A DNA stretch of 64,000 nucleotides from Actinopolymorpha cephalotaxi (GTDB lineage Bacteria; Actinomycetota; Actinomycetes; Propionibacteriales; Actinopolymorphaceae): positions 3,990,850-4,054,849 of the forward strand of contig NZ_JACBZA010000001.1 in NCBI RefSeq assembly GCF_013408535.1, read 5' to 3'. Shown here piece after piece: positions 10,138 to 19,855 of the stretch. How positions within the stretch are numbered: the first letter of the stretch is position 1; each line of letters begins with the position of its first letter. The notes beneath the pieces were generated by a model. It saw only the letters and a program-made list of their open reading frames with translations, did not search any database and had not been told where the DNA came from. The position numbers and the translations under genes were made by a program.

Positions 10138-10188
10138 GTTCCGGCGTCAGGGGCGAGTGCGGTCCGGCAGGGTTCCGGCGTCAGGGGC
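10138..10188. repeat. 17-bp direct repeat spanning the MFS gene stop codon
   Basis: GTTCCGGCGTCAGGGGC occurs at 10138-10154 and again at 10172-10188, 34 bp apart. The second copy contains the stop codon (TGA, complement of 10181-10183) of the MFS permease, so the end of the gene has been duplicated downstream. Confidence 0.85.
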
Positions 10189-11386
10189 TGTGCGGCACCG
10201 GCTGGGGCGCGGGCCCGGGCGGGTGCCGGGGAATCCACCGGCCCATCAGCACCGCCCCGACCAGGCCCACCCCGCCCATCAGGAGCACGGCCGGGCCGAG
10301 CGCCACCGTGGCGCTCACCGCGCCGATCACCAGCGGCCCCGCGCTGTTGCCGGCGTCCGCGCACAGCCGCCAGGCGCCGAGGAACGCCGTCCGCCCGACC
10401 GGCGGGGACACGTCGGCGCCGAGCGTCATGATGATGCCGCTGCCGATGCCGTTCCCGAATCCCATCAGCACCGCGACCCCGGCCAGCGTCACCGCGTGGT
10501 TGGTCATCGGGAGCAGCAGGTGCGCGAGTCCAAGGATCACCATCGACGGCACGGCCACGAACGCCCTGCCCTTTCGGTCCATCACCCGTCCGGCCGGATA
10601 GAACAACAGCATGTCCACCGAGCCGGCGATCCCGAAGATCACGCTGGTGGACGCGGCGTCCAGGCCGATGGAGTCCGCCCACAGCGGGATGACCACCTGC
10701 CGGGATGCCCGGACCGCACCCACCAGCAGGGCACCCATGCCCAGCGTGCGCAGGACGCTCGCGTGGCTGCGGGCCACGTCGATCGTGCGGACCGGGCCGC
10801 CGGCCGGCGCGGCTCTGCCCGCGTGGGCGGGCTCGGGCAGGGCCAGCAGGAGAAGGCCGGCGAGCACCGCAGTGGTGGCGTGCAGTCCGTACGCCCCGTC
10901 CGTTCCCCACACGCCGACGGCGAGCGCGCCGAGGAACGGCCCGATGAACATCCCGATCCGCTGCACCCCGCCGAGTGTCGACATGGCCCGGGCGCGCAGG
11001 TGGAACGGCACCACCTCGGCGAGGTACGCCTGCCGCGCGAGGCCCCACACCGCGCCGGCGAGACCGGTACAGAAGATGCCCACCGCGAGCAGCCACTCGG
11101 TGGACGCCAGCATGCAGGCGCCGAGCGCACCGACCACCAGAGCGGACGCGGCCAGCATCGCCCGGCGTTCGCCGATCCGTCCGGCCAGCGCTCCCGCCGG
11201 CAGGTCCCCGACGAGCTGACCGACGCCGGCGGCGGCCACGACCAGGCTGGCGGAGCCGACCGAGGCGCCGAGGTCGCGCGCGGACAACGCCACGATCGGG
11301 GCGATCGCACCCTGCCCGACGCCGTAGAGCAGGGACGGCAGATACACCCGCACGCCGAGCGACCTGAGGGTGACCTGGGTGGACAT
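10181..11386 (-). CDS. Major facilitator superfamily permease
   Basis: A membrane protein of 401 residues with about 12 predicted helices in two halves; the central loop near residues 185-205 is EPAHAGRAAPAGG. The short loop after TM2 reads GALAGRIGERRAM, the MFS motif A region (GxLaDrxGrr), with a second version, AGRVMDRKGRAFV, in the C-terminal half. It is probably a drug or small-molecule exporter; the substrate cannot be inferred. I start at the ATG at 11386 (MSTQVTLRSL) just ahead of TM1. An in-frame ATG at 11473 would add 29 residues lacking membrane or signal features. No ribosome site is obvious for either. The gene end is duplicated (10138-10188). Confidence 0.8.
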   Translation of the reverse strand: MSTQVTLRSLGVRVYLPSLLYGVGQGAIAPIVALSARDLGASVGSASLVVAAAGVGQLVGDLPAGALAGRIGERRAMLAASALVVGALGACMLASTEWLLAVGIFCTGLAGAVWGLARQAYLAEVVPFHLRARAMSTLGGVQRIGMFIGPFLGALAVGVWGTDGAYGLHATTAVLAGLLLLALPEPAHAGRAAPAGGPVRTIDVARSHASVLRTLGMGALLVGAVRASRQVVIPLWADSIGLDAASTSVIFGIAGSVDMLLFYPAGRVMDRKGRAFVAVPSMVILGLAHLLLPMTNHAVTLAGVAVLMGFGNGIGSGIIMTLGADVSPPVGRTAFLGAWRLCADAGNSAGPLVIGAVSATVALGPAVLLMGGVGLVGAVLMGRWIPRHPPGPAPQPVPHSP

Positions 11387-11499
11387 CAGACCTATTGTCG
11401 CCCGTTCCGGGTTCGGGCGATTCGCGCGGGTCGGCAACCAGGACGCGCCGGGGCACCGTCGGCCGGGAGGCATGCAAGGGATCCGGGCTCCGCGACGTC

Positions 11500-11539
11500 A
11501 GTGTCGGTATGAGGTCCGTACGAGTGTCGGCGTGAGGTC
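11500..11539. repeat. Near-perfect 17-bp direct repeat upstream of the sigma-factor remnant
   Basis: AGTGTCGGTATGAGGTC (11500-11516) and AGTGTCGGCGTGAGGTC (11523-11539) match at 15 of 17 positions with a 23-bp period, directly before the ATG at 11543. It may be an old promoter or regulator site. Confidence 0.6.
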
Positions 11540-11542
11540 GAC

Positions 11543-11824
11543 ATGAGCGTGATATCCATCCGGCACGAGCAGAACGGGGGTTCGCCGGTGCCTGATGTCT
11601 GCGATGTCTCCGATGTCACGGAGGAGTTCCAGGCCTACGTCGCCTCGCGCCAGCGCGCGCTGGTGAGAACGGCGTACCTGCTGACCGGGAACCTGCACGA
11701 GGCCGAGGACCTGGTTCAGTCCGCGCTGACCCGCACCTATCTCGCCTGGCACCGCATCCGCGGGGTCCAGGCGGTCGATGCGTACGTGCGCCGCGTCCTG
11801 GTCAACGAGCACAGCACCGGCTGA
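11543..11824 (+). pseudogene. 5' remnant of an ECF sigma-70 factor gene (region 2 only)
   Basis: The 93-codon frame codes a typical start and region 2 of an actinobacterial SigE-type ECF sigma factor: FQAYVASRQRALVRTAYLLT, then EAEDLVQSALTRTY and VDAYVRRVLVNEHS. ECF factors are usually about 160-190 residues and need region 4 to contact the -35 element. Here the frame stops (TGA at 11822-11824) straight after region 2, and no region 4 is found in any frame before groEL. The following sequence looks like the end of a different gene, so a deletion probably joined the two. I regard it as non-functional, although a sigma-2 fragment could still be made. Confidence 0.75.
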
Positions 11825-12087
11825 ACGCGGCCTCGGCCGGCAACCCGGTCGTGGAGCCGGACGGCCAGGGCGGCGGGGACGGTGCGTTCCTGGCCCGGGT
11901 CACCCAGGGGCCGCGCGCGGCACTCGTGCGCTGCACGCTCTCCGGGCGGTGCGAACTCGCCACGCCCGTACGCCCGATCCCCCACGCAGGCGCGGGCCCG
12001 GTGCTGCCGACCACCTTCGGCCCGATGGCCGCGGGGAACGTGGCGATCGGCGGGAACGCGGGGGACGCCGGTGCGGCCGGGAACTGA
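11825..12087 (+). pseudogene. Possible 3' remnant of the gene that followed the sigma factor
   Basis: A frame different from the sigma remnant reads AASAGNPVVEPDGQGGGDGAFLARVTQGPRAAL..., then VRCTLSGRCELATPVRP, and ends at TGA 12085-12087. The pattern of a short strand ending in VRCTLSGRCE then a Gly-rich end resembles the C-terminus of the secreted beta-propeller-like proteins often coded after SigE-type sigma genes. No start codon with a ribosome site precedes it. The assignment is inference from composition and position. Confidence 0.4.
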
Positions 12088-12122
12088 CTCCCGTCCCCCA
12101 ACCCACACAGGAAACGGCCGAA

Positions 12123-12157
12123 GGGCCGGGACTCCTCCGTGGAGGAAGTCCCGGCCC
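12123..12157 (-). terminator. Terminator of groES-groEL
   Basis: GGGCCGGGACT-CCTCC pairs with GGAGG-(A)-AGTCCCGGCCC across a two-base loop: 16 base pairs with one bulged A. It lies 97 bases beyond the groEL stop. Confidence 0.8.
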
Positions 12158-12166
12158 CTCGGCCTT

Positions 12167-12191
12167 GCTGCGTGCTGCGTGCTGCGTGCTG
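12167..12191. repeat. 7-bp tandem repeat (CGTGCTG x 3 plus partial)
   Basis: Three perfect copies of CGTGCTG (12171-12191), preceded by a partial copy, lie between the groEL stop and its terminator, in the transcribed 3' region. Confidence 0.85.
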
Positions 12192-12253
12192 TCCGGCGTA
12201 CGCCGGAGTCAGCGGCCTGCGCCGAAGCCGGCCGGTGTCAGCCGGCTGCCGGA

Positions 12254-14137
<1,884 letters not shown>

Positions 14138-14434
14138 CTACTTCTCGACGACGGCGAGCACGTCGCGCGCGGAGAGGATGAGGAACTCCTCGCCGCTGTA
14201 CTTCACCTCGGTGCCGCCGTACTTGCTGAAGATCACCTTGTTGCCGACGGCAACGTCGAGCGGGACCCGGTTGCCGTTGTCGTCGATGCGACCCGGACCG
14301 ACCGCGACGACTTCGCCCTCCTGGGGCTTCTCCTTCGCGGTGTCAGGAATCACCAGACCCGACGCGGTTGTCTCTTCGGCGTCGAGGGTCTTGATGACGA
14401 TGCGGTCCTCGAGCGGCTTGATGGAGACCGACAC
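14138..14434 (-). CDS. groES: Co-chaperonin GroES
   Basis: The 10-kDa cap of the chaperonin, 98 residues, normal length. It has the N-terminal [13 protein letters not shown], the mobile-loop region [19 protein letters not shown] that docks on GroEL, and the C-terminal [21 protein letters not shown] at 14434 follows GGGGGAGG. It is first in the groES-groEL operon behind a sigma-A promoter with two CIRCE operators, so it should be repressed by HrcA and induced by heat. Confidence 0.98.
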   Translation of the reverse strand: MSVSIKPLEDRIVIKTLDAEETTASGLVIPDTAKEKPQEGEVVAVGPGRIDDNGNRVPLDVAVGNKVIFSKYGGTEVKYSGEEFLILSARDVLAVVEK

Positions 14435-14553
14435 TACTGACCTCCCCCTTCACGGGATGTCACGGTGAACACGAGTTCGTGAGTTGTTTTCACCTGTGGA
14501 GCGACGCTGGCGAGCCGTCGTCGCGGTGCCGGCCGCCTCGTCGCGGGCTGTTG

Positions 14554-14580
14554 CTGGCACCCTAAGGTCGAGAGTGCCAA
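14554..14580 (-). promoter_or_regulatory. CIRCE operator, second copy (HrcA site)
   Basis: On the minus strand TTGGCACTC-N9-GGGTGCCAG matches the CIRCE inverted repeat (TTAGCACTC-N9-GAGTGCTAA) with four changes. It covers the expected transcription start, just downstream of the -10. Confidence 0.8.
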
Positions 14581-14585
14581 AGCCG

Positions 14586-14614
14586 AATCTATGCGGTTGT
14601 TAGCACTCGGTCAA
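14586..14614 (-). promoter_or_regulatory. groES promoter
   Basis: On the minus strand: -35 TTGACC (14609-14614), 17-base spacer, -10 TAGATT (14586-14591). The -35 lies within one CIRCE element, and the start region (about 14579) within the other. Confidence 0.8.
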
Positions 14615-14626
14615 CCTGAGTGCCAG
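14600..14626 (-). promoter_or_regulatory. CIRCE operator, first copy (HrcA site)
   Basis: TTAGCACTC-N9-GAGTGCCAG read on the plus strand has one perfect CIRCE arm and one arm with two changes. It overlaps the -35 of the groES promoter. HrcA repression of groES through CIRCE is well established in actinobacteria. Confidence 0.93.
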
Positions 14627-14708
14627 GCGGGTCGGAACCGGACCCGGAAACCGCGACCTCCGGACGGCGGCCGGAGGAGCCGGACCGACGGGAGGGGCGG
14701 AGGAGCCG

Positions 14709-16022
14709 ATGGACCTCGAGGTGTTCCGGGCGCTCCGTGGACCCGCCGGCCAGGACCTGCTCGCCGAGGCGCAGGCGGCCTACGACGAGCGCGCCGCGAT
14801 CACCCTCGCCACCCGGCTGCGCCGCGACCACCCCGCCGACCTGGTGGCCGCCGCGCTCACCCAGGCCGCCCTGCGCCGGCGGGCCCGGACCAAGTTCGGA
14901 GCCGACGCGGACCGGATGTTCTTCACCCGCGACGGGCTGGAGCAGGCGACCACCGCCGGGGTCGCGGCCCACCGGGCCGGGCGGATCGCCGCCGTCCTCG
15001 GCGCCGACGAGGGCGGCCCGGCGGGTGGCGCCGCAGAACGGGCCGAGCCCGCGCGGGTGGCCGACCTGTGCTGCGGCATCGGCGGAGACCTGCTGGCGCT
15101 GGCCCGGGCCGGCCTGGCCGTGACCGGCTTCGACCGGGACCCGCTGACCGCCGAGATCGCGCGGGCCAACCTTGCCGACCTGGCCAACCTGGCCACTCCG
15201 GCCGGCTCCGGCGATCCGGCCGGCCGGAGTGTCCAGGCGCACGCCCGGGTCGAGGTGGCCGACGTCACCGAGGTGGACCGCTCCCCCTACGCCGGGGTGG
15301 TGGCCGACCCGGCCAGGCGCTCGGGCCGGGGCAGGGTCTTCGACCCGGCCGACTACTCACCGCCCTGGTCGTTCGTGACCGACCTGCTCACCGGCACCGC
15401 CTGCGTCAAGACGGCGCCGATCATCCCCCACGCCCTGATTCCCGCCGAGGTGGAGGCGGAGTGGGTCAGCGAGGGCCGCGAGGTGAAGGAGGCGGCCCTG
15501 TGGTCGGGTGCCCTGAGGTCGCGGGCGGAGGGATCCGGTGAGCCGGTACGCCGGCGCGCGACCGTGCTGCCGGCGGGTACCGCCCTCACCGACGCCGACG
15601 ATCCGGGCGATGCGCCGGTCAGCGAACCGCTCGGCTACCTCTACGAACCCGACGGCGCGGTGATCCGCGCCGGCCTGGTGACCGCGGTGGCGCCGCTGGT
15701 GGACGGGGCGCTGGTGCACCCGAAGATCGCCTACCTCACCTCCGCCCGATGGGTGCCGACGCCGTTCGCCACGGCGTACCGCATCGAGGAGGTGCTGCCG
15801 TACGACGTGAAGGTGCTCAGGCGCGCGTTGCGTGCCCGCGACGTCGGCGCCCTGACCGTGAAGAAGCGGGGCGTGGACGTGGACCCGGACGTCCTCCGCA
15901 AGCGCCTCGCCCCGCGGGGGTCGGCCGCGGCGACGCTGGTGGTGACCAGGACCGCCGGCGGTAGCGTCGCCCTGCTGGTGACGCCGCTGGTGACGCCTCC
16001 GGGGGAACCCCCGGCCGCGTGA
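14709..16022 (+). CDS. Class I SAM-dependent methyltransferase with THUMP-like domain
   Basis: A 437-residue putative RNA methyltransferase. After an alpha-helical N-terminal region (about 1-110) comes the SAM-binding motif VADLCCGIGGDLLALARAG, then VTGFDRDP, and a catalytic-site-like ADPARRSGRGRVFDP. The C-terminal third (LVHPKIAYLTSA, TAYRIEEVLPYDVKVLRRAL, VKKRGVDVDPDVLRKRL) matches the THUMP-like domain described in this family. Substrate is unknown; related proteins are annotated as methyltransferases without an assigned base. A strong GGAGGAG lies 6 bases before ATG. It diverges from groES, so the promoter region is shared with the CIRCE sites. Confidence 0.85.
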   Translation: MDLEVFRALRGPAGQDLLAEAQAAYDERAAITLATRLRRDHPADLVAAALTQAALRRRARTKFGADADRMFFTRDGLEQATTAGVAAHRAGRIAAVLGADEGGPAGGAAERAEPARVADLCCGIGGDLLALARAGLAVTGFDRDPLTAEIARANLADLANLATPAGSGDPAGRSVQAHARVEVADVTEVDRSPYAGVVADPARRSGRGRVFDPADYSPPWSFVTDLLTGTACVKTAPIIPHALIPAEVEAEWVSEGREVKEAALWSGALRSRAEGSGEPVRRRATVLPAGTALTDADDPGDAPVSEPLGYLYEPDGAVIRAGLVTAVAPLVDGALVHPKIAYLTSARWVPTPFATAYRIEEVLPYDVKVLRRALRARDVGALTVKKRGVDVDPDVLRKRLAPRGSAAATLVVTRTAGGSVALLVTPLVTPPGEPPAA

Positions 16023-16119
16023 GGACGCGTGCCGACGCCCCGGGCGAGCGAGCCGGGCGTACCCGTTAGTGTCGTTTTGCGGCAGTACCGGCCGCAGCCG
16101 ACCGAGTGGAAGGACCTCC

Positions 16120-16500
16120 ATGGCCAAGGAAGCGATCCGGACCGACCAGGCGCCCAACCCGGCCGGTGCCTACTCCCAGGGCATCGTGGCCAACGGCTTC
16201 CTCTACACCGCGGGCTTCGGCCCGGCCGACCCGAAGACCGGCGAGCTCGTGGAGGGCGGTGTCGCCGAGCAGACCGCACAGGTGATGCGCAACGTCGCCG
16301 CGGTGCTCGCCGAGCGCGGCCTCACCTTCGACGACGTGGTGAAGGCCACCGTGCACCTCGCCGACCTGGCCGACTTCGCGGACTTCAACCGGGTGTACGA
16401 GTCGTTCCTCGAGGCGCCCTACCCCGTCCGCACCACGGTGGGGTCCCAGCTGAACAACATCCTGGTGGAGATCGACGTGGTGGCCGCGCTGCGGTCCTGA
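16120..16500 (+). CDS. ridA: RidA family reactive-intermediate deaminase
   Basis: A 126-residue Rid/YjgF/UK114 protein that hydrolyses enamine and imine by-products of PLP enzymes such as 2-aminoacrylate. It has the N-terminal AYSQGIVANGFLYTAG, the conserved R104 in YPVRTTVGS that binds the carboxylate, and E117 in ILVEIDVVA. I start at the ATG at 16120, preceded by GGAAGGACCTCC; an in-frame start at 16069 would add 17 residues without similarity. It follows the methyltransferase by 97 bases. Confidence 0.93.
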   Translation: MAKEAIRTDQAPNPAGAYSQGIVANGFLYTAGFGPADPKTGELVEGGVAEQTAQVMRNVAAVLAERGLTFDDVVKATVHLADLADFADFNRVYESFLEAPYPVRTTVGSQLNNILVEIDVVAALRS

Positions 16501-16528
16501 CCCGCACTCCCCCGTCCCCCGCACGCGT

Positions 16529-16565
16529 TCCGGCCCGCGATCTCGTTGCAGAGACGCGGGCCGGA
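16529..16565. terminator. Bidirectional terminator between ridA and the GH3 gene
   Basis: TCCGGCCCGCG pairs with CGCGGGCCGGA, extended by TCTC/GAGA after a one-base bulge, with loop GTTGCA: 15 base pairs between convergent genes. Confidence 0.85.
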
Positions 16566-16590
16566 TCGCGTACGGGAAAGCGATGCGGCG

Positions 16591-18279
16591 CTAGCGGCAG
16601 TGCTGCGCGGGCAGGTCCCCGGCGTGCACCGGAAGCCGGCCGCCGCCGCGGGCCTTGCCGGTCAGCACGTCGACCAAGGCGCGGAACGCTTCCGGCGTAC
16701 GCCCGTACAACCCGATCCGCGCCGTGGACGCGGAGCTGCGCGCCAGGCCGTAAGGGGTGTCCAGGGCGACGACCACCGCGCCCGAGCCCGCCTCGCCGCG
16801 GTTCAGCAGGTGTACGACGTCGCCGCCCTCGCCCACTGTCAAGCCTGCCTTGCGGGCGGCCTCGGTGAGCCGGGCACGGTCCTCGGACCGGCCACCGACG
16901 ACGCTGATCCGCTTGTCCACCAGGCGTCCTTCGCACTTGCCCGACACCACGGTGAGTCCCTGCAGCGAGGCGGCGTAGGAGAGGTCCTTCGCCCCGCCGA
17001 ACTCGACCTGGGACGGCGTCTTCTGCGCGGTCGACCTCGCGTGCAGCATCAACGCGATCGAACGCGCGGCAGCCTCGTCAAGCCGCGCTTGCGGCAGCCG
17101 GCCCGTACGCAGCGCCGCCATGATCGCGTCGTGCGTCTTCGCCGCACTGGCCGGCAACAGGAGCACGTCGGCGCCGGCGAGCAGGGCGCGTACGCCTGCC
17201 TCGGCGCTGCCGTACTTGTCGGCCACCGCGGCCATCTCCAGCGCGTCGGTGAACACCGCACCCTGGAAGCCGAGCTGTCTGCGCAGGACGCCGTCGATCA
17301 TCGGCTTCGACACCGACGCCGGCGTGCCCGGATCGACCGCGCGTACGTCGATGTGGGCGACCATGACCGCCGACGCACCGTCCTTGACCGCCATGGCGAA
17401 CGGCACCAGGTCGCGGCGCTTCAACGTGGCCAGGGAGGCGTGCTGGACGGGCAGGCTGACGTGGCTGTCGGCGGGAACGCTGCCGTGCCCGGGAAAGTGC
17501 TTGGGAACGGACAGGATCCCGGCGTCGGCGTACCCCCGCAAGGATCCCTTGACGATGGCGGCGACCTCCTCGGGGTCGTCACCTGCGGAGCGGCTGGCGA
17601 TGGTCGGGTCGTCCGGGCCGGTGGTCACGTCGGCGTCCGGCGCGAAGACCATGGTGAAGCCGAGCTTGCGCAGCTCCTCCCCGCTGGCCCGGGCGACGCG
17701 GCGGGCGAGCTTCGGGTCGCGGGCGGCGCCGAGCGTCATGTACGCGGGGAACTCCGTCAACGGCGCCTTGACTCTGGCGACGAGCCCACCTTCCTGGTCC
17801 ACGCCGACCAGCAGCGGCCAGTCCCGGCCCTCCTTGCGGGCCTCGGCGTGCAGGGCGGCGTTGACAGCGCTCACCTGCGCGACCGAATCGACGTTGTACC
17901 CCATCACGATCACGCCGCCGACGTGGTACCTGCGCAGCGACTCGATCGGCGCCTCGGTCCCCTGGAAGCCGGCCACGATCACCTGGCCGGCCTTCTGGCT
18001 GGCCGTCATGCCGGCAACGGTCTGCTGGGCGCGGCGCCACTCCGCCTCGGTCGGGCCCCAGGACAGCTTCCGGTCCGGGCTCGGCGCGGGGGTGGCGGTG
18101 GGCCGGCTCGGGCTGCTCGCCGGTGTCGCCTTCGGGTCGGCCCGGGCGCCCCGGCCCGCGCTCCCCGGCCCGTCACCGCCGCCGTCGTCACCGGCTCCAC
18201 CACAGGCGGTGGACATGATCAGCAGGAGCGCGAGCGCGACGGCGCGAGCCGTCCTTGCCCGCCATCGGCGTGCCAGCAT
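16591..18279 (-). CDS. Glycoside hydrolase family 3 lipoprotein (NagZ-like beta-N-acetylhexosaminidase)
   Basis: A 562-residue secreted lipoprotein. The N-terminus has an Arg-rich start, a hydrophobic run and a lipobox-like MSTAC, followed by a Pro/Ser/Thr linker. The catalytic domain has GVDQEGG, KHFPGHG and ADSHVSLP (the NagZ acid/base His-Asp loop) and VFTDALEM with the nucleophile Asp. Such enzymes remove N-acetylglucosamine from peptidoglycan fragments or glycans at the cell surface. A C-terminal alpha/beta domain follows (about 420-562). A frame start 8 bases upstream (ATG at 18287) has the better-placed GGAGG but codes only 22 residues in another frame; the main gene may be read through overlapping starts. 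The ATG at 18279 is chosen as it opens the signal peptide. Confidence 0.85.
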   Translation of the reverse strand: MLARRWRARTARAVALALLLIMSTACGGAGDDGGGDGPGSAGRGARADPKATPASSPSRPTATPAPSPDRKLSWGPTEAEWRRAQQTVAGMTASQKAGQVIVAGFQGTEAPIESLRRYHVGGVIVMGYNVDSVAQVSAVNAALHAEARKEGRDWPLLVGVDQEGGLVARVKAPLTEFPAYMTLGAARDPKLARRVARASGEELRKLGFTMVFAPDADVTTGPDDPTIASRSAGDDPEEVAAIVKGSLRGYADAGILSVPKHFPGHGSVPADSHVSLPVQHASLATLKRRDLVPFAMAVKDGASAVMVAHIDVRAVDPGTPASVSKPMIDGVLRRQLGFQGAVFTDALEMAAVADKYGSAEAGVRALLAGADVLLLPASAAKTHDAIMAALRTGRLPQARLDEAAARSIALMLHARSTAQKTPSQVEFGGAKDLSYAASLQGLTVVSGKCEGRLVDKRISVVGGRSEDRARLTEAARKAGLTVGEGGDVVHLLNRGEAGSGAVVVALDTPYGLARSSASTARIGLYGRTPEAFRALVDVLTGKARGGGRLPVHAGDLPAQHCR

Positions 18280-18440
18280 CCGCTCATGGTGCCAAACCTC
18301 CGTAGGACCCGCCTGACCCACGGCAGGCATTGGGCGATCGGGTGAGTTCGTGGCCACCGTCGATTGTGACCACCAGGCCGGTGAGCGCGTTCGCCCGGGG
18401 TCTCACGTCGGCCTGACCGGTGGCCGGGGAGGATGGCCGG

Positions 18441-18863
18441 ATGACGGCGATTCCACCGGAGGCGGAGGAGGTCGACCTGACCGTGGCGCGGGCGCTGTGG
18501 GCGGCCGGCGATCCGGTGGTCGACGTACGAAGCCCGCAGGAGTACGCCGCCGGCCACGTCGCGGGCGCGGTGAACGTCCCGCTGGACCGGCTGCCGTTCG
18601 TCCTCGACACGCTGCCACCCGGCCAGGTGCTGACGGTGTGCTCGCTCGGCACCCGGTCGCGGCAGGGTGCGGAGCGGCTGGCCCGCCTCGGCCGACCGGC
18701 GGTGTCCCTGCGTGGCGGCACCAAGGCGTGGGCGGCGGCCGGCCTGCCCACCCGTACCGGCTCCGACCCCGGCGAACGCGTCCGCTCACCCCGATCGCGC
18801 CGCCGGTGGTGGCCCTGGCGGCGACCCGGTCGTAGGACCGGCGGGACCGGCGACAACGACTGA
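18441..18863 (+). CDS. Rhodanese-like domain protein
   Basis: A single-domain rhodanese of 140 residues. VVDVRSPQEYAAGHVAGAVN is the substrate-binding N-terminal half, and CSLGTRS with C67 is the persulfide-carrying active loop. It probably transfers sulfur to a thiol acceptor. The C-terminal 35 residues are basic and Trp-rich (SRRRWWPWRRPGRRTGG), which is unusual and may bind nucleic acid or membrane. The ATG at 18441 has GGGGAGGA at about 10 bases; an upstream in-frame GTG (18420) is less likely. Confidence 0.88.
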   Translation: MTAIPPEAEEVDLTVARALWAAGDPVVDVRSPQEYAAGHVAGAVNVPLDRLPFVLDTLPPGQVLTVCSLGTRSRQGAERLARLGRPAVSLRGGTKAWAAAGLPTRTGSDPGERVRSPRSRRRWWPWRRPGRRTGGTGDND

Positions 18864-18916
18864 ACGACGCGCGGGCAGGCGGCGGTTCGTGGGTTCTCGA
18901 CGGGTCCGTGCTGTCC

Positions 18917-18922
18917 TACGCT
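18917..18922 (+). promoter_or_regulatory. Putative leaderless -10 box for the PRC/MgtE_N gene
   Basis: TACGCT ends 6 bases before the ATG at 18929 with no ribosome site, as expected for a leaderless mRNA. Confidence 0.45.
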
Positions 18923-18928
18923 CGGCTC

Positions 18929-19855
18929 ATGCTGGCCCTCACCGGCGAGACGGGGCAGCCGGTCCGGACCGCCGACGGCACCACCGTCGGCCACCTGCGC
19001 GACCTCACCGCGCGGATCGGCTCACCGCATCCGGTCGTACACCGGTTGCTGGTCGGCACCCGCCACCGGGCCACGCACCTGGTGCCCTGGAGCGAGGTCG
19101 CGTCGTTCGAGCGGTCGGGCGTCCAGTTGCGCGACGCCGAACCGATCTCCGCGTACGCCGACGGCTTCGAGCTCGGCGACGACGAACTCCTGCTGGTACG
19201 CGACGTCCTGGACACCCAGATCGTCGACGTCGTGGGGCACCGGCTGGCCCGGGTGGCCGACGTCCTGCTCACCCGGCTGCCCGACCAGCGCCTCGAGGTC
19301 GCCGCCGTCGACGTCGGGATGGGCGCGGTCTGCCGCCGGCTCGGCCTGCGGCTCCTCGGCGAGCGGCTGCCCGAGCGCGCCGTCGACTGGCGCGACCTGC
19401 ACCTGACGTCGAGCCGCGGGCACCTCGTCCAGCTCGCCACCACGGCTGCCGCGGTGCACCGCCTGGACGCCCGCGGGCTGGCCGAACTCCTCACCCGGCT
19501 CGACGTGGACAGCGCCACCGACGTGCTGCGGACCGTCGGCCCCGAACGCGCGGCGAACGCGGTCGCGGCCACCCATCCCGACGTCGGCGGCCGGCTGATG
19601 CTCGCGCTCGGCTCCGAGGACGCCGGCCGGGTGCTCGACCAGCTTCCCGAGGAGGCCGGACACCACTACCGCCACGTCCTGCGGTCGCGGTCTCCCCTGA
19701 CCAGGCGGCGGTTCTTCCGGCTGCGCGGCTGGCGTACGCACCGGCCGCGGCACCTCGGCCGGCGACCCGGCGGCAACCACGGCAACCACGGCGACCAGCG
19801 CAACCACGGCGACCACGGCGACCAGCGCGGGCCGCGGGAAGACGGCGCGCCGTGA
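18929..19855 (+). CDS. PRC-barrel plus MgtE N-terminal-domain protein, His-rich tail
   Basis: A soluble 308-residue protein with no membrane helix. Residues about 8-60 and 85-140 look like two PRC-barrel-type units (TADGTTVGHLRDL and DTQIVDVVGHRLARVADV). Residues about 165-255 match the superhelical MgtE_N fold (LDARGLAELLTRLDVDSATD, EDAGRVLDQLPEEAG), which in the Mg2+ channel MgtE senses cytosolic Mg2+. No channel domain follows. The tail GGNHGNHGDQRNHGDHGDQR has five His. Its stop overlaps the GTG start of the NRAMP transporter (GTGA), so the two are co-translated; I infer a metal-sensing partner of that transporter. Start ATG at 18929 is preferred over GTG 18908 because of the -10 box. Confidence 0.82.
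   Translation: MLALTGETGQPVRTADGTTVGHLRDLTARIGSPHPVVHRLLVGTRHRATHLVPWSEVASFERSGVQLRDAEPISAYADGFELGDDELLLVRDVLDTQIVDVVGHRLARVADVLLTRLPDQRLEVAAVDVGMGAVCRRLGLRLLGERLPERAVDWRDLHLTSSRGHLVQLATTAAAVHRLDARGLAELLTRLDVDSATDVLRTVGPERAANAVAATHPDVGGRLMLALGSEDAGRVLDQLPEEAGHHYRHVLRSRSPLTRRRFFRLRGWRTHRPRHLGRRPGGNHGNHGDQRNHGDHGDQRGPREDGAP

Noticed and set aside
11543-11824. Complete small sigma factor
   Set aside because: Region 4 is missing and the frame ends directly after region 2; a working ECF factor is unlikely.
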